This document shows, piece after piece, positions 17,517 through 27,105 of a stretch of DNA of 40,160 nucleotides (position 1 is the first letter of the stretch; each line of letters opens with the position of its first letter). The notes below the pieces were generated by a model, which was given only the letters and a program-made list of their open reading frames with translations, was not told the origin of the DNA and did not search any database. The stretch covers positions 1 to 40,160 of the forward strand of contig JAJDJN010000003.1 of NCBI GenBank assembly GCA_030267245.1, read 5' to 3'. The position numbers were made by a program, and so were the translations under genes. Source of the stretch: Desulfovibrio sp. OttesenSCG-928-A18. GTDB lineage: Bacteria; Desulfobacterota; Desulfovibrionia; Desulfovibrionales; Desulfovibrionaceae.

Positions 17517-18608
17517 TTACTCCGGAAGTAATGTGATATGCTGAATTTCGCTGAACGTTCCCAGCCGCATCCAGGGGCCGAAGGTACCTGCTCCCTGTGA
17601 AACCAGCAGAGTCATGCCTCCGACCTGATAGCGCCCCTTGTACATGGGAAAGCGTATATTGGTCAGTATGGTACCGGGAAAGACTTGCCCTCCATGCGTA
17701 TGCCCAGACAGCATCACGTCGATATTCCCTTGCGAAACATACTGCATTCCCACCGGGCTATGGTGGACAAGGACACTCGGCTTGCCGGGGTCGCGGCTGA
17801 TTTTGGGCAGTTCTTCCTCTATGGTCAGATCGTTCACCATATGACTGTCAAACGTCACCCGGTCGGCGTTCATGTATTCCATGCCGATGAGCTGAATGCC
17901 GTGCGTTTCCACCATTTCGGATCGCAAAATGCGTATGCCCGCATCGGCGATCAGCTCTAGAGCTTTCGGGGTGTCCAGATAGAATTCGTGGTTGCCGGTG
18001 GTGAAATACTGCTCGGCAACCACGTTTTTCAGTGGCGCAAATATCTCCTGGTGCAGAGCGATATTACTGTCAACCATATCGCCGTTAAAAAGAACAATGT
18101 CCGGTTTATGTTGTTCGATCGCGGCGACAACTGTTTTGAGATAACCTTCGCTCCGTTGCGCACCCAGATGCAGATCCGGGATGTGGAATATGCTGACAGG
18201 CGCGAGCAGGCCTTTGACCCTGATATCATGGTACGTCACCGTAAACGACTGGGCCTGGAAAAAGCCGAAGCCGATAAAGCCCAGGCAGGCCAGGATACCG
18301 ATCAGGGCGACTCTCTTGCCTGAAAACCGCTTCAGAACAGGGCTCAAAACATGAGTGGCAATCAGATACAGGAACAAATACACCTGGAATATGAAGGCCA
18401 GCCCCAGCACGTTATAGAGAAAGGCCGAGGCGGGATTGTCCAAAGTGTACATACCCGTTACCAGAATTCCGTAAAATCCGGCGACCAGTAAAAAGGCAAC
18501 AAGTTGCCAAGGCCAGGCCCGTTTAAGACCAAGCAGTCGTTTGAGTCTGAAAGGGACGTACCAGGCGGAAAATGCCAATGCCAGCAGGCTGATGATAGTT
18601 AAGACCAT
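17517..18608 (-). CDS. Membrane metallophosphoesterase
   Basis: FHIPDLHLG, VLFNGDMVDS, YFTTGNHEFY, LSGHTHGGQVFPG motifs; N-terminal TM helices. Confidence 0.93.
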   Translation of the reverse strand: MVLTIISLLALAFSAWYVPFRLKRLLGLKRAWPWQLVAFLLVAGFYGILVTGMYTLDNPASAFLYNVLGLAFIFQVYLFLYLIATHVLSPVLKRFSGKRVALIGILACLGFIGFGFFQAQSFTVTYHDIRVKGLLAPVSIFHIPDLHLGAQRSEGYLKTVVAAIEQHKPDIVLFNGDMVDSNIALHQEIFAPLKNVVAEQYFTTGNHEFYLDTPKALELIADAGIRILRSEMVETHGIQLIGMEYMNADRVTFDSHMVNDLTIEEELPKISRDPGKPSVLVHHSPVGMQYVSQGNIDVMLSGHTHGGQVFPGTILTNIRFPMYKGRYQVGGMTLLVSQGAGTFGPWMRLGTFSEIQHITLLPE

Positions 18609-18656
18609 AGGGTATTCAGTCTCCGATCAAAGAGTTTTTCACCTGGATGTGGCGTA

Positions 18657-19385
18657 CTACCGGCGGGCAGCCAGGACTTTTTCGAGCACGGAGGCGGCGA
18701 TCTGTCCTTCCTGCTTGCCTACTTTGTTTTCGATCACTGTGACAAAATGCTTCATCTGCCCTTCCGTAAGCCCTACATTCATGGACGCTCCAAGGTGGAA
18801 TTGGAGTTGACCGGCAGTTCCGGACATGGCGGCAAGAGCGGAAATGGTTGCAAGTTCACGGGTCTGAAAGTCCAGAACATCGCGGGCGAAAATATCCGCG
18901 AACAGGTGTTCCTTCAAAAACGTATCAATGGCGGGCGTAAAAACCTGATAGCCGCTGGTGGGCGGAATGGCAGCTTGTCCGGCAAGCTGTGCTCGCGTTT
19001 TCGCGCCGTATTCGTCTTTATTGATGTCTGCCGGAATGGGGCTGGCTTCCCTGCCAACCGTATCTTTGATGCCTTTAGCCTGCCGTTCGTCCATAACGGC
19101 CATAAAGGTATGGATGCCGTTCAGACTGCGTGGGAAACCTGTATAGGCGTAAAGCTGGATAAGCACTTCCTTGATTTCGTTGACGGTCAGCCCAGCTTCC
19201 AGTGCTTCCACAAGGGCGGGTTTCAGTTTGTCCAGGTCGCCGTTGGCCGTATAGGCAGAAATGGCGACGATACTCTGCTGTCTGGCATTCAGTTCGTTGT
19301 GCATGGTTTGCGCTCCCGCAATATGTGATAGACATAAAATGGAAATGAAAGCCGCCGACGCTATTATTGATATGTTTATGCGCAT
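18657..19385 (-). CDS. Exported carboxymuconolactone decarboxylase family protein
   Basis: Signal peptide (ILCLSHIAGAQ); ALEAGLTVNEIKEVLIQLYAYTGFPRSLNGIHTFMAV. Confidence 0.9.
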   Translation of the reverse strand: MRINISIIASAAFISILCLSHIAGAQTMHNELNARQQSIVAISAYTANGDLDKLKPALVEALEAGLTVNEIKEVLIQLYAYTGFPRSLNGIHTFMAVMDERQAKGIKDTVGREASPIPADINKDEYGAKTRAQLAGQAAIPPTSGYQVFTPAIDTFLKEHLFADIFARDVLDFQTRELATISALAAMSGTAGQLQFHLGASMNVGLTEGQMKHFVTVIENKVGKQEGQIAASVLEKVLAARR

Positions 19386-19420
19386 GATCTTCTCTCCAAC
19401 GCTTAAAAGCGGTCATTTAC

Positions 19421-19849
19421 TTACTTGTTCAAAAGTTCAAATGTGACATCCACATCGCCCGTCCGGGAGAACAGTTCGACTCCGGAATCAATGCGCCCGA
19501 TTTTTTGAAGATTGCTGATGACCTCGCCGTTTTGCTTATAAAAAATGACGAGGCTATGACGCGGCGTCCAATAGCCGATGTCGCCGACTTCATACCCGCT
19601 GCGGCTTGCTTCCTCCGCAGGCAGAGCTTCCGGGAAGTGGTAGCACATCTCTCTTGCGTACAAATCTTCCATGGGAACGGTCAGTGGAAAACGGCGGATC
19701 AGACTCCGGGTTGTGGCGTTGTCCAAAAAGGTCGCCGTAAGCGTCTCTTTGCCAACGGTAATTTTTACCTTGATGCCCGGCTCCGCAGCAGTGGCAGTTC
19801 CCGTTAGAGCTGTGACCAGCATGAGGCCGAGGAGTGCTGCTTTGATCAT
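19421..19849 (-). CDS. Exported cyclophilin-like fold protein
   Basis: MIKAALLGLMLVTALTGTATAAEPGIKVKITVGKETLTATFLDNATTRSLIRRFPLTVPMEDLYAREMCYHFPEALP; ATGA overlap with upstream MFS gene. Confidence 0.82.
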   Translation of the reverse strand: MIKAALLGLMLVTALTGTATAAEPGIKVKITVGKETLTATFLDNATTRSLIRRFPLTVPMEDLYAREMCYHFPEALPAEEASRSGYEVGDIGYWTPRHSLVIFYKQNGEVISNLQKIGRIDSGVELFSRTGDVDVTFELLNK

Positions 19850-21012
19850 AGTATTCCCCTTGTTGTTTGCCGGTTTTTCCAAAGATGAATGCCAAAGGCC
19901 GCAAGACTGACCACAACTCCTGTCATGGAGAGGGCCGTCCACCCGTGGCTGCTGTAGAGCCACGGCCCAAATGCCGAGCCCAGCGCACCGCCACTGAACA
20001 TGCAGGAGATATACAGCGCGTTAAGCCTGCTTCGTGCTTCCGCCCGCATGGATATAACCGTTTGTTGCGTAACGACGCTCGCGCCATGGGTGCCGGAATC
20101 CAACAGAAGCATCGCAACAGCGAATAGAGCCGCGTGAAAACCGAAAACCGGCGTAAGCAAAAAAGCTGTGCATGACAGCACAACCGCAACGGAGGCGGTA
20201 ATAAAGCCGAGGCCGCGATCCGTCAGTCTCCCGGCCATGATTGCGCATACCGGTGCGACAAGGCTGGCCATGGAAAACAGTGTGATGTCCTGCTGCGTGT
20301 AGCCCAATTCACTTTTCAAAAATGTCGGGGCAGCGGCCCAGAACATTCCGAATCCGAAAAACACCAGGGCCATGAACAACAAGCGGGAACGCAGTTCCGG
20401 CATATCCCGCAGCAGCAGCGGCATGGAGCGCAGTATGCCGATATACCCTGCGCTGGTGGATGAAGGATGTTTCGCCGGAAGGAAGCGGACAAAAATCAGT
20501 CCGACCGCCGCCATAAGCACGGCAAAGATCTGAAAATACGCTCGCCAGGAAAACATTCCGGCAACCATACTGGAAAGGGGCCGTGAAACGGCTATCCCAA
20601 GCACCGCTCCAGCGGCCAGGACGCCGAAAGTTCGTCCTCTGACTGCATCCTCGGCCAACCCTGTGCCGTATGGAATGAGCACCTGCACTACCGATGTGCA
20701 GAGTCCCAGGCCGAACATGGAGGCCAGAAATACGCTTTGTCCGTTTACGAGACCTGCCGCCAGCAGCACCAGAGCATCCCCGAAAAGCAGCACTGCCATG
20801 AGGCGTTTGTTCTCCAGCATGTCGCCCATGGGCGTGATAAAAAGAACGCCGCAGCAGTACCCGGCTTGCGCAAGCGTCACGATAAGCCCGCTGGCTGCCT
20901 GCTCAAGCCCGATATCCTGCGCTATTTCCGCCAGTAGCGGCTGCGTGGAGTACAGGTTCGTGAGGATCAGCCCGCAGGAGAGCGCAAGAAAAAGAGTCAA
21001 TCGGGATGACAT
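19846..21012 (-). CDS. MFS transporter
   Basis: About 12 hydrophobic segments; AGYCCGVLFITPMGDMLENKRLMAVLL motif region. Confidence 0.93.
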   Translation of the reverse strand: MSSRLTLFLALSCGLILTNLYSTQPLLAEIAQDIGLEQAASGLIVTLAQAGYCCGVLFITPMGDMLENKRLMAVLLFGDALVLLAAGLVNGQSVFLASMFGLGLCTSVVQVLIPYGTGLAEDAVRGRTFGVLAAGAVLGIAVSRPLSSMVAGMFSWRAYFQIFAVLMAAVGLIFVRFLPAKHPSSTSAGYIGILRSMPLLLRDMPELRSRLLFMALVFFGFGMFWAAAPTFLKSELGYTQQDITLFSMASLVAPVCAIMAGRLTDRGLGFITASVAVVLSCTAFLLTPVFGFHAALFAVAMLLLDSGTHGASVVTQQTVISMRAEARSRLNALYISCMFSGGALGSAFGPWLYSSHGWTALSMTGVVVSLAAFGIHLWKNRQTTRGIL

Positions 21013-21060
21013 GGCCTACAGAATCCCCTTATTCGGTATGGGTTTACGCTGCTCCAACAG

Positions 21061-21570
21061 TTATTTGCCGCCTTTGTACTGTTCATCCGTTACCGGTTCC
21101 ATCCAGTCCACATTCTTCCCATCGGGCAAAGCTCCGGTAAGAGCGATATGCGTCATGGACGAGGTGGGCAACGCTCCATGCCAGTGTTTGATATCCTTTG
21201 GACACCAAAGCGCATCCCCGGCTTTGAATTCTTCAATTTTTCCGTCTGCCGTGCCGGTAAGCCCCACGCCCTCCGTTACAATCAAATGCTGCCCCGTGGG
21301 GTGCGTATGCCAGTGAGATCGGGCTCCCGCTTCAAAGGTCACATAGGCCGCGCCGAAAGGAGCGTCCGGATGTTTGGGGCCGAACAGAGGGCGTATGGTG
21401 ACGTTGCCGGTAAACCATTCAGCCGGGCCTTTCATGGATGGTTGCGAACCAGCCCGGATAATTTCTTGCGACTGCTTTGTGTCTTTTACGTCTTGAGCGG
21501 CCATGGCTTCTCCTCCAAAAATGATTGATCCGACTACCAGAGCCGTAATTGTGAATAAAAACTGCCGCAT
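21061..21570 (-). CDS. Exported cupin protein
   Basis: Signal peptide (IIFGGEAMAAQ); GARSHWHTHPTGQHLIVTEGVG and KHWHGALP. Confidence 0.92.
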   Translation of the reverse strand: MRQFLFTITALVVGSIIFGGEAMAAQDVKDTKQSQEIIRAGSQPSMKGPAEWFTGNVTIRPLFGPKHPDAPFGAAYVTFEAGARSHWHTHPTGQHLIVTEGVGLTGTADGKIEEFKAGDALWCPKDIKHWHGALPTSSMTHIALTGALPDGKNVDWMEPVTDEQYKGGK

Positions 21571-21606
21571 ACTTACTCCTTATGAGAATAATACATTTTG
21601 ATACGT

Positions 21607-22368
21607 TCAGATAATCGTATAGCCGCCGTCCACAGCCAGCGACTGACCGATAACAAAAGTGGAAAGTGGACTGCACAGCCATAAAACCGTGTCAGCGATT
21701 TCACCGGCTGCTCCTAATCTGCCAATGGGCTGGGCTTTTACGGCATCTTCCTTTACTAGGTTTCCCGATGCGAACATGGCTTCGACCATCGGTGTCTCAA
21801 TAGTTCCGGGGCAGACCGCATTGATGCGGATGCCCTTTACGCCGTACTCCAGGGCCGCGCTTTTGGTCAGCCCGAGAACGCCGTGCTTGGCCGCGTGGTA
21901 GGCGGCGCGGCCCGGCAGCCCGACAAGGCCTCCCAGAGAAGAGCAGTTGACGATGCACCCGCTTCCCTGCTTACGCATCTGGAGCAGTTCATACTTCATG
22001 CAGAGCCATACCGCCCTGAGATTGACGGCCATTACCCTGTCCCATTCCTCCGCCTCCAGGTCAGCGGTATCCGTGACAGGGCTTTGTATCCCGGCGTTGT
22101 TATAGGCAGCGTCCAGCCGCCCGTAGGTATCAACGGCTTTCTCCACCATTTCCCTGACCTGCCGCTCGTCCGCCACGTCACAGCGGAAACCGTGAGCTTT
22201 CAGGCCGTTTCTGGTGAACTTGTCCGCCTCTTCTCTGACCAATGCTTCATTGACGTCTGTCATCACAACTGCGGCTCCGGCCTCTGCAAATTTTTTGGCG
22301 GTTTCGAGTCCCATGCCCGAAGCTGCGCCCGTCACCAGCGCCACTTGTCCTTCAAAAGATATGTTCAT
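21607..22368 (-). CDS. SDR family oxidoreductase
   Basis: ALVTGAASGMGLETAKKFAEAGA, YNNAGI, YHAAKHGVLGLTKSAA. Confidence 0.96.
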   Translation of the reverse strand: MNISFEGQVALVTGAASGMGLETAKKFAEAGAAVVMTDVNEALVREEADKFTRNGLKAHGFRCDVADERQVREMVEKAVDTYGRLDAAYNNAGIQSPVTDTADLEAEEWDRVMAVNLRAVWLCMKYELLQMRKQGSGCIVNCSSLGGLVGLPGRAAYHAAKHGVLGLTKSAALEYGVKGIRINAVCPGTIETPMVEAMFASGNLVKEDAVKAQPIGRLGAAGEIADTVLWLCSPLSTFVIGQSLAVDGGYTII

Positions 22369-23113
22369 GCTCTTCTCCTTGCTGTAATGGGCTGGACACT
22401 GACTCTTTACCGGTAGTCAGCGACTGTCTCCTTGATAATTGTTGTAAAATTTTCAGGGCATAATGGGCGACAAAAGCATACATTCCCATAATTGCCAGAT
22501 TACAGGCGTAAAAGAATACGAGCGGCCAGTCCGGGTTCCAGAAATCGAATGAAAACCCCAGGAACAGCTTTGAGGCCATGTCGCGTTCATAGGATGCCCA
22601 CATGCCAAGCCCGGCAATGACTATGGCGAGAACCCGAAGCGGGAGCGCGGCGGATTTGCGTGTACCATTCCCGCCGAACGCTTTTCTGGCGGCAACCATG
22701 ATTATGTCCCAATGCAGCCCGGCATGGATACCAACGAGTATCAGACCCCAATATGCGGCAAGGCTGTGAATCTGCCTGACGCCATCGCCATCAATGAACC
22801 GGGAAAAGCCAAAAATATGGCGGGAATTCAGAACGCCGCATACGCATAACGCTGCCATTACCGCCACGAGGGCAAGGTTGGTGATGGTGCCGACGGCTCG
22901 GCGGGCGCTGTACGTTCCCGCAAAGAGGTTTTTGTACCATCCCCAATTCCAGATGGTATGCAGGGCGAGCAGGACGCAGAACAGGACACCGATCCACTCG
23001 TGCGCTTCGCGCCCTGTTGCGCGGAAGCCCAGTGAGGAAACGAGCAACAAAACCATTGCGCCGTCTATGGTGAATCGTGCTGCCAACCGGGGCGTCCTGA
23101 GCAGGCGTCTCAT
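22352..23113 (-). CDS. Cytochrome b561-like / DUF4405 membrane protein
   Basis: Multiple TM helices with conserved His residues (HEWIGVLFCVLLALHTIWNW, HSLAAYWGLILVGIHAGLHWD). Confidence 0.75.
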   Translation of the reverse strand: MRRLLRTPRLAARFTIDGAMVLLLVSSLGFRATGREAHEWIGVLFCVLLALHTIWNWGWYKNLFAGTYSARRAVGTITNLALVAVMAALCVCGVLNSRHIFGFSRFIDGDGVRQIHSLAAYWGLILVGIHAGLHWDIIMVAARKAFGGNGTRKSAALPLRVLAIVIAGLGMWASYERDMASKLFLGFSFDFWNPDWPLVFFYACNLAIMGMYAFVAHYALKILQQLSRRQSLTTGKESVSSPLQQGEEHEHIF

Positions 23114-23709
23114 GCGCCCAGCCCGTTTTTCTGGAACCAGTTGTCGATGTCGCGCGACAACGAACTTCCGCCGCTATAGTGAACCGAGAGGCCTTCCGTG
23201 ATTTTCGCTCCAGGGGCGAGCTTGGCGATATCCGTGACACTCTGGCCGAGGCGTCCGCCGCCATGGCTGCAAAACGGCGCGATAATTTTCCCGGAAAAAT
23301 CGTATGACTCCAACAAGGTCGCTATGGGCATGGGTATGGTGGCCCACCAGTTGGGGTAGCCCAGATAGACCACGTCATATTGGCTGATATCCGCTATTTT
23401 CGTTTTCAGCTCTGGTCTGGCCTCCTGCCGCTGATCCCGCTGGGCTTCGTCAAGGCAGGTGTTATAATTGGTGGAGTAAGGCTTTACGAGTTCAAGTTCG
23501 ATCAGGTCGCCGCCGACTTTTTTATGAATCTCTGTGGCAACGCCTCTGGTGTTTCCCGACCATGAATAGAAGATGACCAAGGCTTTTTTTCCTCCTGCTT
23601 CTGCCGCTATGGCGTTTTGGGGAAAGGCTCCGCCTATAAGAAGCGAGCCGGTGACAGCCGCTCCGGCTGCGAGTATTGTAAAAACAAAATTGCGACGATT
23701 CATTTTCAT
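23110..23709 (-). CDS. Flavodoxin with Tat-type signal
   Basis: MNRRNFVFTILAAGAAVTGSLLIGGAFPQNAIAAEA then ALVIFYSWSGNTRGVATEI; ATGA overlap with next gene. Confidence 0.88.
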   Translation of the reverse strand: MKMNRRNFVFTILAAGAAVTGSLLIGGAFPQNAIAAEAGGKKALVIFYSWSGNTRGVATEIHKKVGGDLIELELVKPYSTNYNTCLDEAQRDQRQEARPELKTKIADISQYDVVYLGYPNWWATIPMPIATLLESYDFSGKIIAPFCSHGGGRLGQSVTDIAKLAPGAKITEGLSVHYSGGSSLSRDIDNWFQKNGLGA

Positions 23710-23739
23710 AGTGTTACTCCGTATGGATGTGGCGCACGG

Positions 23740-24618
23740 CTATTCCGCGTTACGGGCAAGCCGGAACCCTATGTTGAATGCTTTATTGAACGGCGAAAAC
23801 GCGGCCCTGTACGCGGAGCGGAGATGCTTGGCAAAATCATTCCAGCCGCCCCCACGGTTGACGCGAAAGGTTCCTTCCCCCGGCCCTGCCGGATTGGTCT
23901 GCGCTTCTGTGGGATAGGAGCCGTAATAATCCCATACCCATTCGCCGACATTGCCGTGCATGTCATAAAGCCCGAACTTGTTAGGCGAAAAACTGCCAAC
24001 GGCAACGGTGGTTTCTCTGTACCGCCCCGGCTTGGTGTCCAGTTTTCCCTGTGAGAAATAATTGCCCTCGATCATATAGGGATAGTGCCCGTAGTAATTT
24101 GCCTCTTCGGGGCTTATGGAGTTTTCGGTATTGAACGGCGTGGTCGTTCCCGCACGGGCTGCATACTCCCACTCCGCCTCGGTCGGCAGCCGGTATCCGT
24201 TTGCGCTCCGCTCCCATGCGACAGTCATTGCCTCGCCGGAACCGCTGACTGTGTATGCGGGCGTCAACCCGTCTTTGTTGCTGAGTGCGTTGCAATACAG
24301 CACCGCTTCAAACCAGGTGACGTTTTCCACCGGCAGGTTGGAACCTTTGAACATTCCCGGCTCGCTTCCCATCAGGTCTTTGTACTGTTCCTGCGTGACT
24401 TCATACCTGCCGATATAAAAATCCCGGAGCGTGACCTGATGCTGCGTTTCATCCTTTTTGCGCCACGATTCATCAGCAGGACTGCCCATAGTGAAGGTGC
24501 CGCCCTTTATGAGTACGATCTCCGTCTTGCTGGTGCGCACAAGTTCCGCCGCCTGGCAAAGTGCTGGAACAAAAAATACAGCCGCCGCTATGATGGTTGG
24601 TATGAGTATGGTTTTCAT
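23740..24618 (-). CDS. Exported FGE-sulfatase (SUMF1)-fold protein, without the FGE active-site cysteines
   Basis: IKGGTFTMGSP, YEVTQEQY, YRLPTEAEWEYAARAG, GLYDMHGNVGEWVWD, RVNRGGGWNDFAKHLRSAYR. Confidence 0.9.
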   Translation of the reverse strand: MKTILIPTIIAAAVFFVPALCQAAELVRTSKTEIVLIKGGTFTMGSPADESWRKKDETQHQVTLRDFYIGRYEVTQEQYKDLMGSEPGMFKGSNLPVENVTWFEAVLYCNALSNKDGLTPAYTVSGSGEAMTVAWERSANGYRLPTEAEWEYAARAGTTTPFNTENSISPEEANYYGHYPYMIEGNYFSQGKLDTKPGRYRETTVAVGSFSPNKFGLYDMHGNVGEWVWDYYGSYPTEAQTNPAGPGEGTFRVNRGGGWNDFAKHLRSAYRAAFSPFNKAFNIGFRLARNAE

Positions 24619-24631
24619 GGACTTCTCCAGA

Positions 24632-25804
24632 TTACTTTTCCAACGGTATGGTCAGTTCCATGGATTTTTGCTGCGGCCCCTGATGCGGAGCGTCCCTATC
24701 GTCCAAATTTTTTTCTTTCAGCCATGCTTCCAACTGATCCGCCACCTGTAGGTTGTTCAGGTCGGCGAACGGGATATGCGTGTTGCCCTTCATGCCGAGG
24801 TCAGGAAGGAAGATCACCTGGGCATCGCCGCCGTGACGGTTCACCGCTTCCACGAATTGACGGGCTCTGAGACTGGATGAGCGCCAGACTTCCGAATTGA
24901 AGACATCGCTGGGAGCTGTGGCGATGTTATCGCCGAAAACAATCAGAATGGGCATCCGGGTCAGTTTTTTAAACTCTTTCAAGGGAATCCTGGGCGGGTC
25001 CATGGTTTCCACATGAAGTTCGCCCCGTGGAATGTCTTCAAAATTTTCTCCTTCAGGAAAAACATAGTGTCCGGGCTCATAAGCAACGATCCCTTTCACG
25101 AGTTCCGGCTGAACCATGGCGGTAGCCCAACCATACTTGCCGCTGTTGGAGTGGGTGACAAGCACCGCAGGTCCGGTCTTCCGGAACAGTTCTCCCACGG
25201 TCTGCCCCATGGCGCGGACGTATTCCGGCGTTCTGGGCTCTTCACCGGTATCCGGCGTCTGCTGGCGGAAAAACTGGTCAATGGTGTACCCGTCCATGGG
25301 CATCTGGACGTTGGGGAAAACGGTCGGACCTTTGGGCGGAATCCAAAGGCCGAAGCGAAAGGCGTCCCATGCCTGACTTTCCAGCATGGTTGTGGGGGAA
25401 GTATTTATAGCGGGCGGGGCTTGGGTGCGCCCAGCCCGGCCACGCCTGGGCTGATCGATAATATATACCGGCCAGTCACGCCGGGTGAGGATGGCTTGGT
25501 ATCCCTCGCGCCCGTCTGGAGTGGATTCATATGTTTTGCCGGACTGGCCGATGCCGTGCCACATCACCAGCGGATAATTCCGTGAATTTTGCGGAATGTA
25601 GTATTGGGCGTAGCCGTGATCGCCGTGGAAGGTCACGCCATTGTCGGCCTTGGTGACATTTCCACCGAAAAAGAGACTCCCCATGGTTTTTAGGATTATG
25701 GGCTTTTGCTCAGCCTGCTGTGCGGCAAAGGCGACAGCCGCCCCCGTAAACACCATCCATAGCGCCAGGGGGAAACTCCAGGTCAAAAGCATTTTTCTCT
25801 TCAT
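24632..25804 (-). CDS. Exported alpha/beta hydrolase
   Basis: Signal peptide; YPLVMWHGIGQSGKTYESTPDGREGYQ; paralogue of 9589-10665. Confidence 0.85.
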   Translation of the reverse strand: MKRKMLLTWSFPLALWMVFTGAAVAFAAQQAEQKPIILKTMGSLFFGGNVTKADNGVTFHGDHGYAQYYIPQNSRNYPLVMWHGIGQSGKTYESTPDGREGYQAILTRRDWPVYIIDQPRRGRAGRTQAPPAINTSPTTMLESQAWDAFRFGLWIPPKGPTVFPNVQMPMDGYTIDQFFRQQTPDTGEEPRTPEYVRAMGQTVGELFRKTGPAVLVTHSNSGKYGWATAMVQPELVKGIVAYEPGHYVFPEGENFEDIPRGELHVETMDPPRIPLKEFKKLTRMPILIVFGDNIATAPSDVFNSEVWRSSSLRARQFVEAVNRHGGDAQVIFLPDLGMKGNTHIPFADLNNLQVADQLEAWLKEKNLDDRDAPHQGPQQKSMELTIPLEK

Positions 25805-25884
25805 GACACATCTCCAGGTTTGTTCATCTTGCGTGTTTTATAGCGGTCTAATCGTGCCGGGAGAAAGCCACATTCCTCTATTCT

Positions 25885-25972
25885 TCCTGCCTGATTCTCT
25901 ACGGATGGGGATTTTGCATATTGTGGCCTTCGCACAGGCCGTTTTGCGGAATGCCAGGAGAATCAGGCAGGA
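25885..25972. promoter_or_regulatory. Perfect 15-bp inverted repeat TCCTGCCTGATTCTC / GAGAATCAGGCAGGA (25885-25899/25958-25972) in the divergent promoter region
   Basis: Direct reading; a 14/16 match to the left arm occurs upstream of the AraC gene at 27784-27799. Confidence 0.7.
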
Positions 25973-26098
25973 TTTAGAGAGAATCGTATCTTTATGCGGC
26001 TACGCCTTGCCGTTACACAATATGACAAGAAGCAGGAGTCGCGTCCGACCGGAAAAAATCCCAGGCGGCACGGAAAAGCTCATAGTATGGAGGTGGGT

Positions 26099-27079
26099 AT
26101 GACCATTTCACGGCGGAAATTTTTGCAAGGAAGCGCTCTGACGTTAGGCGCTGTGGCTTTGGCGAATACAGCGGGGAGCCTTGAAACCGCTTTCGGCGCT
26201 TCTCAGGGCGATGCTGGAAGGAAGGCAAAGGTGTATTTTACAAAAGATCTTAGCGTGGAAGGTTTGCGCAAGGTCTATACACAGGTACGCCAGAACATGA
26301 CCGGAAAAATAGCCGTAAAACTGCATACAGGAGAGCCGAACGGGCCGTACATTATTCCACAGGCGTGGGTTAAAGCGTTCATGCCGGAAGTGCCGGGTGG
26401 CACTATCGTTGAGTGTAATGTGCTGTATTCAAGTCCGAGGCAAACCACCGAAGGGCACAGGAAAACCTTGGAAACAAATGGCTGGACCTTCAGCCCCGTG
26501 GATATCATGGACGCGGACGGCGACGTGAACCTGCCTGTTGTCGGCGGTAAATGGTTCAATGAAGTGGCGTTCGGCAAGAATATCCTGAACTACGACTCCA
26601 TGCTGGTGCTCACGCATTTCAAAGGGCATACCATGGGCGGCTTCGGCGGTTCGCTGAAAAATATTGCCATCGGTTGCGCTTCCGGGCGAAGGGGAAAAGA
26701 GCAACTTCACCGCGAAGGTTCGCAGGTATGGTCAGGCGGGCCTAATTTTATGGAACGTATGGTCGAGGGCGGCAAGGCCGTTACCGATCATTTCGGCCCG
26801 CGCATCGCCTATATCAACGTGCTCAGAAGCATGTCCGTAGACTGCGATTGCGTCGGAACAAGCGCCGCGCCACCCACCGCTCCCGACATTGGCATCCTGG
26901 CTTCCACCGACATTCTTGCCATTGATCAGGCCTCTGTGGATATGGTCTATGCGCTGCCGGACGCGCAAAAGCGCGATATGGTGGAGCGGATCGAAAGCCG
27001 TAGCGGCCTGCGTCAGTTGACCTACATGAAGGAACTCGCCATGGGCGCCAATGCGTATGAAATAGTGCCTGTATCATAG
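26099..27079 (+). CDS. DUF362 domain-containing protein with Tat signal
   Basis: MTISRRKFLQGSALTLGAVALANTAGS; LTHFKGHTMGGFGGSLKNIAIGCASGRRGKEQLH. Confidence 0.88.
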   Translation: MTISRRKFLQGSALTLGAVALANTAGSLETAFGASQGDAGRKAKVYFTKDLSVEGLRKVYTQVRQNMTGKIAVKLHTGEPNGPYIIPQAWVKAFMPEVPGGTIVECNVLYSSPRQTTEGHRKTLETNGWTFSPVDIMDADGDVNLPVVGGKWFNEVAFGKNILNYDSMLVLTHFKGHTMGGFGGSLKNIAIGCASGRRGKEQLHREGSQVWSGGPNFMERMVEGGKAVTDHFGPRIAYINVLRSMSVDCDCVGTSAAPPTAPDIGILASTDILAIDQASVDMVYALPDAQKRDMVERIESRSGLRQLTYMKELAMGANAYEIVPVS

Positions 27080-27105
27080 AAACCGAAGGCGTGGAGCAGA
27101 CAGCC

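Noticed and set aside
18657-19385. Possible AhpD-like alkylhydroperoxidase
   Set aside because: No CxxC motif; the mature protein appears free of cysteine, so a peroxidase call is unsupported.
23740-24618. Possible sulfatase-activating enzyme
   Set aside because: Active-site cysteines absent and no sulfatase gene in the window.
24085-24870. 261-aa + strand ORF
   Set aside because: Antisense to the FGE-fold and hydrolase genes.
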